Shown piece after piece: positions 1 to 11,960 of a stretch of DNA of 64,000 bases. Source of the stretch: Ectocarpus siliculosus (taxonomy: Eukaryota; Sar; Phaeophyceae; Ectocarpales; Ectocarpaceae); NCBI GenBank assembly GCA_000310025.1, contig FN649755.1, forward strand, positions 2,021,884 through 2,085,883, read 5' to 3'. A program made the position numbers and the translations under genes. Each line of letters opens with the position of its first letter. The first letter of the stretch is position 1. The notes under the pieces are model-generated. The model made no database searches. It saw nothing but the letters and a program-made list of their open reading frames with translations, and was not told where the DNA came from.

Positions 1-46
1 TTGCTCTTTTTCGTGTGGGGGTTGGTCGCTTTCTCCCTGATTGCAG

Positions 47-950
47 TCTCGGGCCGCACCATGCCATCGTTGGGGTGAAGGCCATCGTGGACAAGGGCGA
101 GTCCATAGCCATCGCCATGGAACTCGGGGAGATGGACTTCCTGAAAGCCCTCTCCGACAATATCCACACCCCGGCGGAACTGTTGAGGTGAGCAAGTGCC
201 GGAACCAACCACACACCACCCTCTCTGTACGCACAGCGGCCGTGCTTCGGGCATGTTTCTCAACCGCTCTTGGGTGAAAACAAACCTCGATGGTGCCGGA
301 GCCGGCTCTACCGTGCGGACGCTTTTCCCGTCACGATCGGAAGTAAAAAACAGGAGTATTCCGTTGTACCAACGGTTCGCCCGTGCCGTGCGTACCGACA
401 TAGCAGGGGGAGAGCAGACGGTCAAGACGAAACTCGTCCGAAGGGGCAGAAGAACAGACGAGGATCCTCTAAGCATGAAAAGAAATATTGCGTGAACCTA
501 CCACAAAAACGTGCATCTAGCTCAGCCCACAGCTGTTTCGCCGCTACCGTACCGGCTATGTGAATGACGCGCGAAAACCCATCGTCCTGCGTTCCGGTTC
601 TGTGTGGGGATGCAAGGGTCCATGATCAGATCACTGTGATAATCACGGCACCAGTCCCCCTCCCCCTAGGCACGTGACCCGCGTCTCCCTTTCCCACCAA
701 AACTCTCACTTCTACAGATCCAGGCAAGGACAAGCCTCAAAACCGCCGACTGTTCTCTCTGACGCCGCGCCTATATTTTCACGCACTGACCAAAATTGCT
801 TCAGATTCGCAGCCCAGATGATGGATGGTATCCATTTTATGCATTCCAAGGGCATCGTCCACGGCGATGTCAAGTTGATCAACGTCCTCCTGGTGAAGGA
901 AGGGGGGCACCATACCGTGGGCAAGTTAGCCGACCTCGGGCTGGCGCGCG
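47..950 (+). CDS. Protein kinase-like gene, two internal exons (5' end outside window)
   Basis: Two exons read as part of a eukaryotic protein kinase domain. Exon 47-187 follows a pyrimidine-rich TTGCAG acceptor and ends at a GTGAGC donor; it encodes the alphaC-to-hinge part, with an HHAIVGVKAIV segment and an AIAMELGEMDFLKAL hinge. Exon 805-950 joins it in phase (AG|A) and carries GIVHGDVKLINVLL, a catalytic loop, and KLADLGLAR, the metal-binding segment, ending at GTGAGA. The usual HRD is HGD and DFG is DLG; the catalytic Asp, Lys and Asn positions are kept, so activity is possible but not assured. The glycine-rich loop must lie upstream of the window. I could not find a convincing APE/C-lobe exon downstream, so the gene is either truncated or has a very diverged 3' part. 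Kinase class is not assignable. Confidence 0.65.
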
Positions 951-1559
951 GTGAGACTTTGGGCACAGAGCCGTTTAATACAGCATATCGTTTCTTCCAA
1001 ATCTCCGAATTTCCACTCCGTAGACCGTTGAACCTCGATTTGCGGCCGAGGGAAAGATGGAAACTTGGAATTTTGGAAATTTGGAAACCACTGGCACCAA
1101 AAATTGGTTTCTTAGTTTTTCTCACGCGGATTCTTACTTTTTCTCACATGGATTGACATTTCTCAGCACACACAAACCCCACAGCAGCCACCACTAGCTT
1201 CAAAGACGCCTACAGGTGTGGTGCGTACAGCCTTCAAGTTCTGGTGACGACCCGACAATCATGGAGGGAGAACTCTGTGGTGATGTGGTGAGAGGTCTGT
1301 CTCTTGGTCGAAATCAGGGGGGGGGGGGTATGCCCGTCCAAAAAAATCCGTCGGGCCAACTTTCGGGAGCCATAAGAGTCAGCCTAAGGCCATTTCTTGC
1401 GGTTCTTTTTTCGCAGATCTTTTTTTCCCCCTTTCGGACAACCCAGAAAGGGATCTACGAAAAAGATGGCCGTGTTGGTCGATCCTTTTTCACCGACCAA
1501 AAACAAAACAGACTCTGCAACGGCTGCTGTCACACATACATGGACCTTCCCACCGAAAT
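951..1559 (+). other. Non-coding stretch downstream of the kinase exons
   Basis: No supported exon. A short frame around 1190-1290 could be a decayed kinase exon but has no APE motif. A poly-G run lies near 1320-1328, and 1417-1470 holds A/T-rich short inverted repeats. Confidence 0.4.
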
Positions 1560-2165
1560 GGTTTTTCGGTGATATCTCCTCACAGAGTGAAGCAGCGCCT
1601 ACTGTAAAGCTATCCCTCGCGAGCTGTGTGTATGGTCCGTCTTGGGTGGCGGCTGACAGAGACCACAAGGCGATAGGAGGCACGGGAATGGAGGTTCCGA
1701 GAGTCGACAGCACGCTGAAACAATGCCCACCGCGCCAGCAACCATTTTTTTTTGCTCTTGTGCCCCTGTCAAAACTTTGGTTTACCGGTACTCCCTCGCC
1801 ACCCACGCTAGCAACAGCGATGACAAAGGTATGCGCCACGAGCTGTGTGTATGGTCCGTCTTGTGTGGTGGCTGATACAGACCAGGAGGCTATAGGACGC
1901 TCAGAAATTGTGAGCGCGAGAGTGGTGGACAAGCGGGAAAAATGATCCGCCGCATCTTCAAGCAACTTTTGTCGCTCTATTGCCCGTGTCGCAACTTTGG
2001 TTTGCCAGTACTCCCTCGCCACCCGCTCAAGCAACAGCGATGATAAAGGCATGCGCCACGAGCTGTGCGTATGGTTCGTCTTGTGTGATGATTGATACAG
2101 AACAGGAGGCTATAGGACGCCCAAAAGTTGGGTTCGCAAGGTTGACAGTACACGAAAAATGACCC
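1560..2165 (+). repeat. Tandem repeat, about 219-bp unit, three copies
   Basis: The segment containing CGAGCTGTGTGTATGGTCCG recurs near 1619, 1839 and 2057 (last copy with two changes). Each copy is followed by a stretch ending in AGGCGATAGGA or AGGCTATAGGACGC and preceded by AACAGCGATGACAAAGG-like sequence in copies 2 and 3. Copies are diverged at many positions, so the array is old. A further copy lies on the minus strand at about 59.03-59.20 kb, so this is also a dispersed family. Confidence 0.75.
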
Positions 2166-2387
2166 ACCGCTGCTGCGTCCAGGCTCTCTCGGTTTGTTTG
2201 CCTCTTGTTTGCCGCACACATCGGGTTGTCCACGTGGTCCAGCCCACTGAAAAAACATTGGCTACCGCCGGTGCCACCGACTCTGTGCCCCAGCAACATG
2301 ACACAACTCGTGTGACCGCCGTTAGAGTTTGCGGTGGGCCGTCGAGAGATTCAAGTTTCTAGGTACGAGTGATGTGGTTGTTGTGAC

Positions 2388-2585
2388 CAAAAAAAGACAA
2401 CAGTTTTGGACAGCCTCCACTTGTCCAAAACTGCCCCAAAAAAAGACAGGATGGGCTGTCCAAAACGGGTTGTCTTTTTCTGGCGATCTTTTTTTGAGGA
2501 AAAAAGACATTGTAAGAAGACCTTCTACGGCCAGTTGTCTTTTTTTGAGAAGGAAAAAAGAAAAAGATCATAAAAAAGGACAACC
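2388..2585. repeat. Foldback (nested inverted repeat) element
   Basis: AAAAGACAACAGTTTTGGAC at about 2392 recurs inverted at about 2455-2480 (GTCCAAAACGGGTTGTCTTT). Between them GTTTTGGACA pairs with TGTCCAAAAC around a 9-nt loop. A second, weaker arm continues to about 2585 (TTGTCTTTTTTTGAG and AAAAAGGACAACC). No ORF. It resembles a small MITE or foldback element; I could not define a target-site duplication. Confidence 0.6.
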
Positions 2586-2879
2586 GCAAGAAATGGTCTA
2601 ATCTACATATTTCGTTGTGTTATTTTTTTTTAGTTCGTTTGAGTCTACCCTACAGTAGCCCCTCTGACGATTCTTCTTCATGACATTCTTTTGCAAAAGG
2701 GAACGTCGGCACCGAACTACCACTACCGGATGAATTACGGTAGCGCGATTTTTCTGACGCTGTCCTTGCGGGTTTCGTTGAGAGGGAACGACACTCTTTT
2801 TGGCGTACTTCGCTGCGACCACGGCAGGTGACCGTGTAAGGCGGACCAGTACGGGTGTTGCAAGGTTAGCAACGTGCAG

Positions 2880-3010
2880 ACAACAAAACAACAAACAAAC
2901 CTAAAAACGTGCAGACAACAACAACAGCAACAACAACAACACAACAACAACGTCCATGACGACGACGACAGCAGCAACAACAACAGCAGCAACAACAGCA
3001 GCAGCACAAC
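2880..3010 (+). repeat. CAA/CAG microsatellite
   Basis: Imperfect CAA/CAG/GAC triplet run at the left edge of block A. The corresponding edge of block B (about 15822-15866) has a shorter version. Confidence 0.85.
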
Positions 3011-6000
3011 CGGGCGTGCTTCTGTATGTGGCGCACGCTATGGCGGCTGCTTTGCTGTACGTGGTGGGACTCCAGAATGGGAAAACCGTGGGGAACGATA
3101 ACCACCGAAACCGTGGCACACGGATGCGCTCAAGCCAACATGTGGCGTCGTGTTGCTGCTGGGTTTTTGTCAAACTGGGAAGGCGTCCTCCTCGATGCAC
3201 TTGCTCTCTGAGCCTGTGCGGTGCTTTCAATTGTATGCGTATAGACTGGGTGCCTGCCTTGGTCTTTTATGACCCGGGATGCCAGGTCTACCTACAGGCA
3301 TACCGGTCTACACATCTGACGAGCGAGGCGCTCATTGGCCGAGCTCCACCTTCCTCCCAGCACCCCAGAAAATGAAAGAAGGCGTGTCGCAACAAGCGGC
3401 TCTCGTCTCTCTGTTCTCTGTTCTCTCCGGCTCACCGGCTAGCCGGCGCTCGTCCTCTGCCCGTTCCCCGCAGCCCTAGCCAAAGGAAACTTTGCCAGAG
3501 AAACTCACCGGGAGAACAAAGCCGCCGCAGAAGGGAATCGTTTGATGGTGCGGTGTTCGTGGTTCCACAAGCGCACGAGCATTCGACCTTCTACCCTCTT
3601 CACCAACCCACCAAACAGGCACTGGTGTTGTCTCTCACACCCTCCTTCGTGCTGCAGGGTGGTAAGCTCCGGCAGGTCGAGCACGACCAGTCGGGATTCT
3701 CCGGCGGCCATACGTTGGCCTTCCTATTTATCGGTGAGTCAAGTGGGTGAGTGGCAATCCTGTGCAAATGCCCACAAGCTGCTGTTTGCAGTATTGAGTG
3801 TCAGAGCCCGGATGTCTTACAGTCCTACACAGGCCAAGTGTGCACTACTTGTAGACTGACCGGGGAGGGGAAAATAGTTTTTTTGGGTTGGAAAAACAGT
3901 ATCTGTAGGCTCGTGCTTTTAGAGGGGGGGTGATGTTCATCATCAGCTCGAGAGAGGGGGGTGCTATCATCAGCTAGCAGCTCAAAAAATATTAAAAAAA
4001 CTCTGTTCCTGTTCCCGGCAACTCCAAAGCGTGTGGTGGGTGACCAGACTACCAGGAAGCCACAGGTGGCACCGTAGGCCCTCGCACGCGCACGCAAGTG
4101 TAGAGCCTACAGCAGTACGTGCATCATCAATGGTCTAGCATCGTGTTGGTGTTCCTCTCTCTGTCCTCTCTCTCGTTCGCTTATGATGACAAGAAAAAAC
4201 GCAGGTCAAAACGCACACCAACACAACAACCAAACGTTTCTTTCTCTCATCTCGCTTCCTCCGCCGATAGCTAACCACAGGAAGGGCACACCCTCCCGCC
4301 TCGCTCTCCCGGTGGTGTGTGTGTGTGTCTCCCGCCCGCTTTGTCCATGTTCCTTGTTTCTGTAGTGTGTGTCTTGCCCACAGCAGCGGCTGCCGCGGTA
4401 GCTGCTGAGCGCACAGCAGCAGCAGCGGAGAACCAAGAACAAATAACGCCTGCCTCGGTTTTGGCGGAGACGCTTGCTTCCCGACTTCCAGTTCGGCGCA
4501 GATGCCTTAGTAACTCGAGGGACCGACCACAGTTGGGACAGCTCGGGTAAGATCTTACTTGTTGTGCGCATGTCTTAGATTGCAATTTGGCAATTTGATG
4601 CCTAGATGGTGAAATGGGCTCCAGTCTGCTGAGTATTTTTCGAGCTTGGGTCACACAGGCAGGCAGACGTACATGGCTGTTCTTTCCGCCCCCCGCGGTC
4701 AATTTTTTTTTCGCGCATACATACGTAAATCAAGACCCCTCTAAACAATTTGTTTTTTGCAAAACAAAAAGCACCGGGCCGCTCTGCAACAAAAGTCTTT
4801 TAAAGGATCATCCCACACACCTAAGTATCCCCCCGCCCCTCCCCGGGCGGGCCGAAAAAAGTGTTCGGCTTTTAGCTTCTCATGGGGCTTAGAGCCCACT
4901 TCACGCAAGCTGCACATTTGGGGGACACATAGTGTTCTACTAGTGACGGCGTCATACGGATACTTTGAGTGGGTTAGGTGCGCTCGTGATGTGTTACGAG
5001 CCCGTTTTGTGTGATCATAAGTCCGGGGTTCGCAAGAGATAATCCTAGCTCGCGCATAGGGCAACCCAAAGAAAAATGGGTTCCCCACCGCGGGCCCCCT
5101 TTGCTTTATCTAAGAACTAGAGTACCATTACCCCCCCTCCCCCCCCGAAAACCTCCCAAAGAAGAAAATGGGTACGCAGTAGGTGTCGGATAAAATTGAT
5201 TTCGGTCGCCCCTTTTGTAGGCAATTATGCTTTGCGGTGAAAAAAAACTTATCTTTTTTCCCGGTGGCTGACCGTGCTGTGGGGCTGTAGACCGAGAAAC
5301 AGAGCAAGTATTTTGCCCGTACTTAAGATGTTGGTGTGGTGGACTACAATGGGATGCCTTTTTCCATGACCTACACTGCCCTTCGCCTGGGAACTATGGT
5401 TTCACCAACATCTTGTAAAACTCCACGTCACTGCTGCAGCAGCCTCGTACGATCGGCAGCGGAAAGGGCGGCGGTCGAGGCCGCCTGGGCGGCTAAAGCT
5501 TCAGCAGCAGCCTTGGGATCAAACATTGACCCGCCGATTGTGACAGACAGGTGTGCTTTTGACCGACTAGTTTATGTTGCTGGACGATTGGTGTACCTTC
5601 GTGCTGTGCTGCTTTTTTTGCCCACCAAACCTACGGCTGTACGCTCAGCGTTTGTGTACACACAGATCGTTGAAGTGTTTTTTGATGGGCTACGGGAAGG
5701 ATGATCTCTCGCATGCAGTCTGTAGGTTTGTGCGAGTATTTTGGTAAGAGCTAACGGCACCTCTAATGCGCTACCCTTCAGTCGATTGACCCTTGTACCA
5801 CCTAACTGGTGGTACTGATGTGGTTTCGGTCACCTCGTTCAGGAGAAGCCCGAGTCGCAACAACAGAGGTTGCAAGGGTTCAGGTAAGAAAAGGGCCGGG
5901 AAACAAAGGAGAAGGCAGAGAGAACTGCGTTTGGCCCTGTCGTGAATGACAGCCCGTGTTCTATACTGCCGTTTAGTGCTGCTGTGCCATCTACACGACG

Positions 6001-7588
6001 TCTTTGCAAAACCTCTATCACATACGAAACCACGGTGCCTTGCTTGTTGCATTCGGTGTCAAGTTGCACGCAGGCTCGATGTCATCTGCTGGTTCGGAAG
6101 GCGAGAGTGGTGATTTTTCTGTTGCAGCCAAGGTGAGCCTTGCGTGCCACTGCTGACGAGGGGCTGTTTGGCCCCACGCATTGCCGGAAATTCGGCATCC
6201 CCCCCCGCGTCTTCCCCCTAAGGATGGAAAGCCCCAAGTGCCTTCTCATCGTCTCCACGGTAGTCGCTTGGCAAATGTGCAGCGGCGTCTGATGTTTGTG
6301 ATATTGACTACGTGTCGGTTGGCGTCTGTTTGGCAGAAGAATTCCCCAGCGAATTATTAACCGTCAGAAGGTTGAGTTGTGCCGGGTATAAGATCGTTAC
6401 GGCTCCCTGCCTGTCTCACTCCACCAACATCGCCATCACAACGGAAGTGCTGATCTATGCCGCCACACAGTTAAGTTCTGTGGAGACTGTTTGGAGGCAG
6501 CACGCAGCCAGGAAAGCGCTTATTACCCTTTGCGATTTTCGATACTCGATGGGTACCATTCTCCCCTCACTGCGAATTTTTACTCCAGCATTTTGGCCAT
6601 TGTTTTCCCACTGTCTTTGGAAGCACACGATGCGATGACCGTGTTGTGTTGGATGACGCCAACAGGCCACTCCCGGGGTAGATGGCAGGCTGGTGAAGGA
6701 AGAGGAGGAGGAGGAGCAGGAACAGGAGGAAGGGCACGAAGAGAGGGTAAGCTAGCGTTCGTGTCTGTGTCTTCTTGCCATGTAAATTAGACTTCTTTGA
6801 TGTTTGTCGCATCATGCCATTAGCAGTTAAGAGTGCGTGCATTTTGCTCAACTACCGATGCTTGATGAACTTTCCAGCATTGTCTGTACGAGCGTCGATG
6901 AAGGTGGCCGCTATTCTCACCACGTTGTTGGTCAACTTTCGCACACGGCCGGGCCGGGGTAAATCCATCCCATTAAGCCAGTACACGTCAGGGCAAAGGC
7001 GCCCTCATGTAGTGGGATGCATTGTGGGTTGCTCCCTGGGGGCCATCTTGGCACCCAAGCCTGTATAGTCTTTGCCGGTTCCCCACTAACAAGTGGTGTA
7101 TTGAATCCGTCGTCGAAAGGCCAGATACCACGGATGACCGGAGTTTATCCTTAGAGTCTTTGGGCGTATCTGATCATTTGACTGATCGTTTCAAACTGGT
7201 ATGGTAGCAAGCCATGGAGCTGCCGCCGTCTAGCCCTAACCCTGCACGTTGGGTGTTGGCAAGCCTATAGAGTAGGTGTGTGCTGGTGTGCTTGTGGGGC
7301 AAAGGGTTCCAAGGGTATCATTTCTAGGTCCGGTTCACAATTCTCTCTCACCGACAGTTTCAAGCTGTTCGTTGGAATATTCTGAAAAGAGAGTAGTTCA
7401 GGCAAGTTGAGGTCTGACCATTTAAAGGCCTGCAAGTCTACTTTGCTCTGCCCGCACGCTACCACCCAACAACTCTTACATGACTCTACGAGTCGCAAGA
7501 CCACCCTGTGGCAGGCCGGCCTCGTGGTCTATAGGTGGTGGTAGCCGTTGCGTCTGCATAAGCACACTTGTCTCTTTTTGTGCACTGT

Positions 7589-7591
<3 letters not shown>

Positions 7592-7646
<55 letters not shown>
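7592..7646 (+). repeat. (CT)n microsatellite
   Basis: Pure CT dinucleotide run of about 27 units, the longest dinucleotide tract in the window. Confidence 0.95.
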
Positions 7647-7649
<3 letters not shown>

Positions 7650-7821
7650 TCTCCCGTCCTGGCCCGCTGTTTTTTTTATATCATGAAACCATATTACATG
7701 CTCGGAGTATCGCCAAAACGGAACCTGGGACTGACCTCAACCCGGCCTTCTGGTCGGCGCGTAGCCTAGTCGAGACGCCTAAACCCAGTCGACGATGTTC
7801 ATATGGGTTGAGTATTCTATG

Positions 7822-8030
7822 CTGCTCCAGAATCGTCTTGAGGATGGAGACAATGCTTGCGGCATCAACGGGACCCATTCTTTGCTGTTGTCGGATGACC
7901 CGCTGCAGGCAACGCCAGGCGAGCGCAAGTTCGGGGATATGGCCAAGGCCCTCCAGCGGCACAGCGTCTGGACAGCCGCCAGTGGGCATCCCTACCACGC
8001 TGAAAGGTGATGGGCAGTGCGAAATACGGG
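7822..8030 (-). other. Reading frame conserved between duplicated blocks (copy A)
   Basis: On the minus strand this stretch translates without stop to a peptide with FSVVGMPTGGCPDAVPLE and IPELALAWRCLQRVIRQ. The block B copy (22567-22745) keeps the frame with mostly single-residue changes, whereas the plus-strand frames are interrupted in B. This could be a relict exon. I do not recognise the family. Confidence 0.3.
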
Positions 8031-10436
8031 TGTTGCAAGTACAGCTACCGCGCACTACGCTGGGATTTCAGCGTTTTGTTGTTCCAAATTGCTTCTAAAC
8101 CAGTATCACGTTGTCTCCCAAGATCTCCCACTCAAGATCTACGGCCCTGCTAGTTGGCAAGCCTTTCCGCAGTGTAGATTTCATTTTCGTTTTTGAACAG
8201 TCTGCATAGCCACGCAACAAGTGCAAGGGGCCACCCGCAGTCTCAATGTTTACCCTCTGGGTGTCGGGTGTGTACATGGCTGTGTGTCACACACACCGTC
8301 AGGGGATCCCGCAGCTAGAGAGCGCCGTAGGGGTTGTTGTTTCGTTGAGGATGTGATCACTTTTTTGTGATCAGCCGGTGCACGGCGCGCGGTCTGTAAC
8401 ACTGTAATGATACCGCGAGACCGACGTCGCCATTATTCCATATTTTGGGGCCATGAGTCTCTGCCTCGCGCGCGATAGTGTTTTGAAGCATCACTACTGG
8501 GGAAAAGGACGCGACATGGTCAATAAACGACTCAGGTGGGCACATGATTTTTTATCAAGCGTGAAATGAGCCTGGTTGATTGATCGATTCCCACTTTCAC
8601 CCTCTACTTTCACGAACGGCCCAAGGCGCACCCTGCGGTGGATTTTTTGCTCTACAACTGTACCCTGATTGTGCACCCTGCCCTGACAGAAAATGTAATC
8701 TTTTCATCTCCCTTTTTTCCCATAAAAAGCACTTTCTGCCCCAACCAAGGATATGGAACACGAATCTTCTAGCTCCGAGCACATGATAGCACCCGAAATC
8801 CGACACAACATAAACGAACGTGGAACGAAGAATGGTTGACACGTGGACAGAACATGCATGGCTTGCAGCATTCCAAAAGAGCAATGGGTGGATGTGTAGT
8901 GGAGCGGACAGAAACATACAGCCAACGAATCATCGTGGGATGGTTTTGATGTAGGATACGCCACACATTTCCTACAGAGGTGGCACATTCCAACGCACGC
9001 TATGTTTGTAAGCCATACCATCGCTCTACTCACACAACCTACGAAAGGTTTTCGATCACCACGTGGACGGGATTGACTTCAGGCGACCTTCGTTCCAACA
9101 TCATGGTTGTCTGTGTTGCAGCTGTCAGCGTGGACATATTGACTAGTCTTGACTACCATCCCCGAGCAGTCAAGACGAGTCTACCACAGCAACTTTCCCC
9201 CCCTCACTCGCCTATTTTTGATGATGTCTCATGTAGTTGGGACGTGCATGTCTCTCCTCGCCCTCTCTCTACCACCACACCTCCCCCAATTGTTTTTTGG
9301 AATCCTGCATGAATGTCCTGCGCCGATCGGCGTGTCAACCATGCTGTGTTCAACAGTAAAGCGTGTCTCGGGTTTCGGGTTTCAGAACCCATATGGTTGG
9401 GGCTAGAAGGTTCGTATATTGGTGTCCTTTGATCGGAACAGCAAGTGAGTTTTTGGTAGAGAAGGGAGCAATGGAAACCCCATTCCTGTGAGGGCGGTAC
9501 AGTTCAGAGACTCGATACAGTTGCCGAGATATATCGAAAAAAAGAAGGCCGCGGTATGCGATACCCCGGACGTTTTCGTTACAGGGTAGGGTGAAGATGG
9601 GCGTAAACCACGTCGCTTGTTCCATTTCAGCCGGATTACGAGTATGTACACGGCCGACTCGCTATTTTGTCCCGGTTATAACATTTTTTTTTCATCGGTT
9701 TCATGAAGCCAATGCCAGTTACGCCCGCTTCCCCTGAAAATAGGTTTCCTGTGATGTTTTCGAGCAGGGCCGGTTTCTCAAAGGTCTGGTGGTCGAAGGT
9801 TTCCAACCAATCTCAACATCTTTGGATGATCTAGATCGAAGAGTCATGCCACGGTACCGCTGTGAAATCGCTTCGATTGGTTCCGAAACGTTTAGAATGT
9901 CGGTCGTGACCGCTGGGACCTCTAGTCGTTTGAGTATCTCGCGGCAACCCGGAGTTGGTTGAAAGACAAGCGGGATACATCAAGAGTATGCAGCGCGCTG
10001 GTACTTCTGCTCGTGACCAAGAAGCCTCAAATACACACAACCGCTAAGCACTTTTCACTGGGTGTAAAGAGGAACACGATTCATTCCGAGTGGGGTTGAA
10101 GAAGGGAGGCAAGGTCTCCCAAAACTTCGATGAACACCGTTTCTTCAGGCAGGTTTCGAATCGTACGGCGCACGACGAAAATATTCGGTGAGACAACAAG
10201 TGTCAGCGTACTGCGGAGGAACACGCGCTAGAAGCGGCAGCCGAACTAACCCAACGCAGTTGCATCCAGACGAAGGCGACTCGTCAAAGGGTTTGTCGCT
10301 GCCAGTCTCGCACGAGAGGAAGTTAAAGCCTCAACATGTCGTCGATCAACTTAGAAAACACAGAGCGTGGACAAGATATTATATCTCAAAGGGAGGCAGA
10401 AATGCGGTGTTGTATGAAGTCTTGCTTTCTATCTAG

Positions 10437-11631
10437 CTGCTGTCCGATGTCGCTCACGTTATTGCTCTGAAAATGACCCGTTGAACACTCAAGTATGGGT
10501 TCTGCACGAACATCTTTTCAACCGTACGTCCCTGCAGTCAACAACTCCAACCGCCGGCCACCTCGGCAAGAGACGACGAACCTGTCATGCGGACGGCTGC
10601 ACAACGCTGCGATCGTATGGCAATCGCGCCAGCAGAAAGGCGGAGTTCTGTCTAAAGCACTCCAAGCCAGGTATGATCGACGTCGTCTGCAAGCGGTGCG
10701 GCCATCTAGGTTGCATGAAACGGCCATCATATGGTACAGACGGCAGCAAGAAGCGGGAGTTCTGCGCCCAGCACAGCCAGCAGGGCATGGTCAGTATGGC
10801 CAACACAAGGTGCGGCCATCCAGGGTGCGCGAAAAAGGCGTCATATGGTACAGACGGCAGCAAGAAGCGGGAGTTCTGCGCCCAGCACAGCCAGCAGGGC
10901 ATGGTCAACATCGTCAAGGGTAGGTGCCGCCATGAAGATTGCAGGAAGTGGCCGTCATATGGAAAGGACGGCAGCAAGAAGCCGGAGTTCTGTGCCCAGC
11001 ACAGCCAGCAGGGCATGGTTGATATCTGTAGCAAGAGGTGCCGCCACCCAGATTGCACGAAACGGCCGTCATATGGTCAAGACGGCAGCAAGAGTCCGGA
11101 GTTTTGCGCCCCACACGCGGAGCAAGGCATGGTCCATATTGTCACCAGGAGGTGCGGCCATCCAGGCTGCACCAAGCACGCGTCATATGGTATAGATGGC
11201 AGCAAGAGGCCGGAGTTCTGCGCCCAGCACAGCCAGCCGGGCATGGTCCATATCTTCAAAAGGAGGTGCCGCCATGAAGATTGCAGGAAGTGGCCGTCAT
11301 ATGGAAAGGACGGCAGCAAGAAGCCGGACTTCTGCGCGCAGCACAGTCAGCAGGGCATGGTCAACATCCGTAACAAGAGGTGCCGCCACCCAGATTGCAC
11401 GAAGCGGCCGTCATATGGTAAAGTCGGCAGCAAGAGGCCGGATTTTTGTGCTCCACACGCGGAGCAAGGCATGGTCGCTATCAACAAAGGTGCGGCCATC
11501 CAGGCTGCACCAAGCACGCGTCATATGGGAAAGACGGCAGCAACAGGCCGGAGTTCTGTACCCAGCACGCAAGGCCAGGGATGTCCCATTTCCGGCAAGC
11601 CGCGTGTGTAGGACCAAAGGTTGCATTGTGA
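10437..11631 (+). CDS. EsV-1-7 repeat protein, copy A (3' exon; late frameshift)
   Basis: Nine tandem 38-residue units fit C-x4-C-x16-C-x2-H-x12, the EsV-1-7 repeat known from the Ectocarpus IMM developmental protein and virus EsV-1; it is presumed metal-binding, function unclear. The typical core is KRPSYGKDGSKKPEFCAQH followed by a QQGMV linker. Units 4-6 and 7-9 are a 342-bp three-unit duplication. Frame 10481 runs to unit 8; a 1-nt loss near 11486-11491 then moves unit 9 and the tail (RQAACVGPKVAL, stop 11629-11631) into another frame. There is no in-frame ATG before the array. A pyrimidine tract plus CTATCTAG ends at 10436, so I take 10437 as the start of a terminal exon; the upstream exon is unidentified. 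The frame from 10437 to the array is conserved in copy B (shared ENDP and NRT motifs), which argues that it is coding. The frameshift could be real or an assembly error. Confidence 0.8.
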
Positions 11632-11960
11632 GAGATTGTTGGACATGTGGTCCTATCGCGTTCTCAAAGGTCGTTGTGATGTGGTTTAGGATAGATGTGT
11701 TTCCCGGCCACATTGTGAAGTGCGTCCTGGCCCACTTGGCAAATTACAGTATTCGGGAACGTTGTCATGGTTTGGATGGTGCTTCAGGAGATGCGCCCAG
11801 GTTTACGCTCGTGTTGTACTCAACATATGTGGCGCTCATGCATTCATCTTGTATGCATGCATGCCAATGTACTTCCCTGTATGGCGCGGTCCGCTAGTAT
11901 GCGGCATGCAAGGTTGTGGCGGTTCGTTACACCGCTTTGTATGGGAGCAGGAAGTTGCAT

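Larger units (their letters stand above)
2860..11960 (+). repeat. Segmental duplication, block A
   Basis: This block shares an ordered series of diverged segments with block B. Anchors (A/B): 3370/15932 (GAAGGCGTGTCGCAAC context), 4108/18086 (TACAGCAGTA followed by CATCATCAA), 4576/19073 (TAGATTGCAATTTGG), 5576/20482 (GTTGCTGGACG), 7891/22625 (TCGGATGACCCGCTGCAGG) and 10437/28236 (EsV-1-7 genes). All are in the same order and orientation, with offsets growing from 12.6 to 17.8 kb because block B has extra insertions. No intact gene except the EsV-1-7 copy. The rest is decayed or non-coding. Confidence 0.75.

Noticed and set aside
1190-1295. Possible kinase exon continuing from donor 950
   Set aside because: A phase-compatible acceptor exists near 1185 but the frame stops soon and lacks an APE motif or other C-lobe feature.
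7230-7245. Telomere-like CCCTAACCCTG
   Set aside because: Only about two units, no array; chance occurrence.
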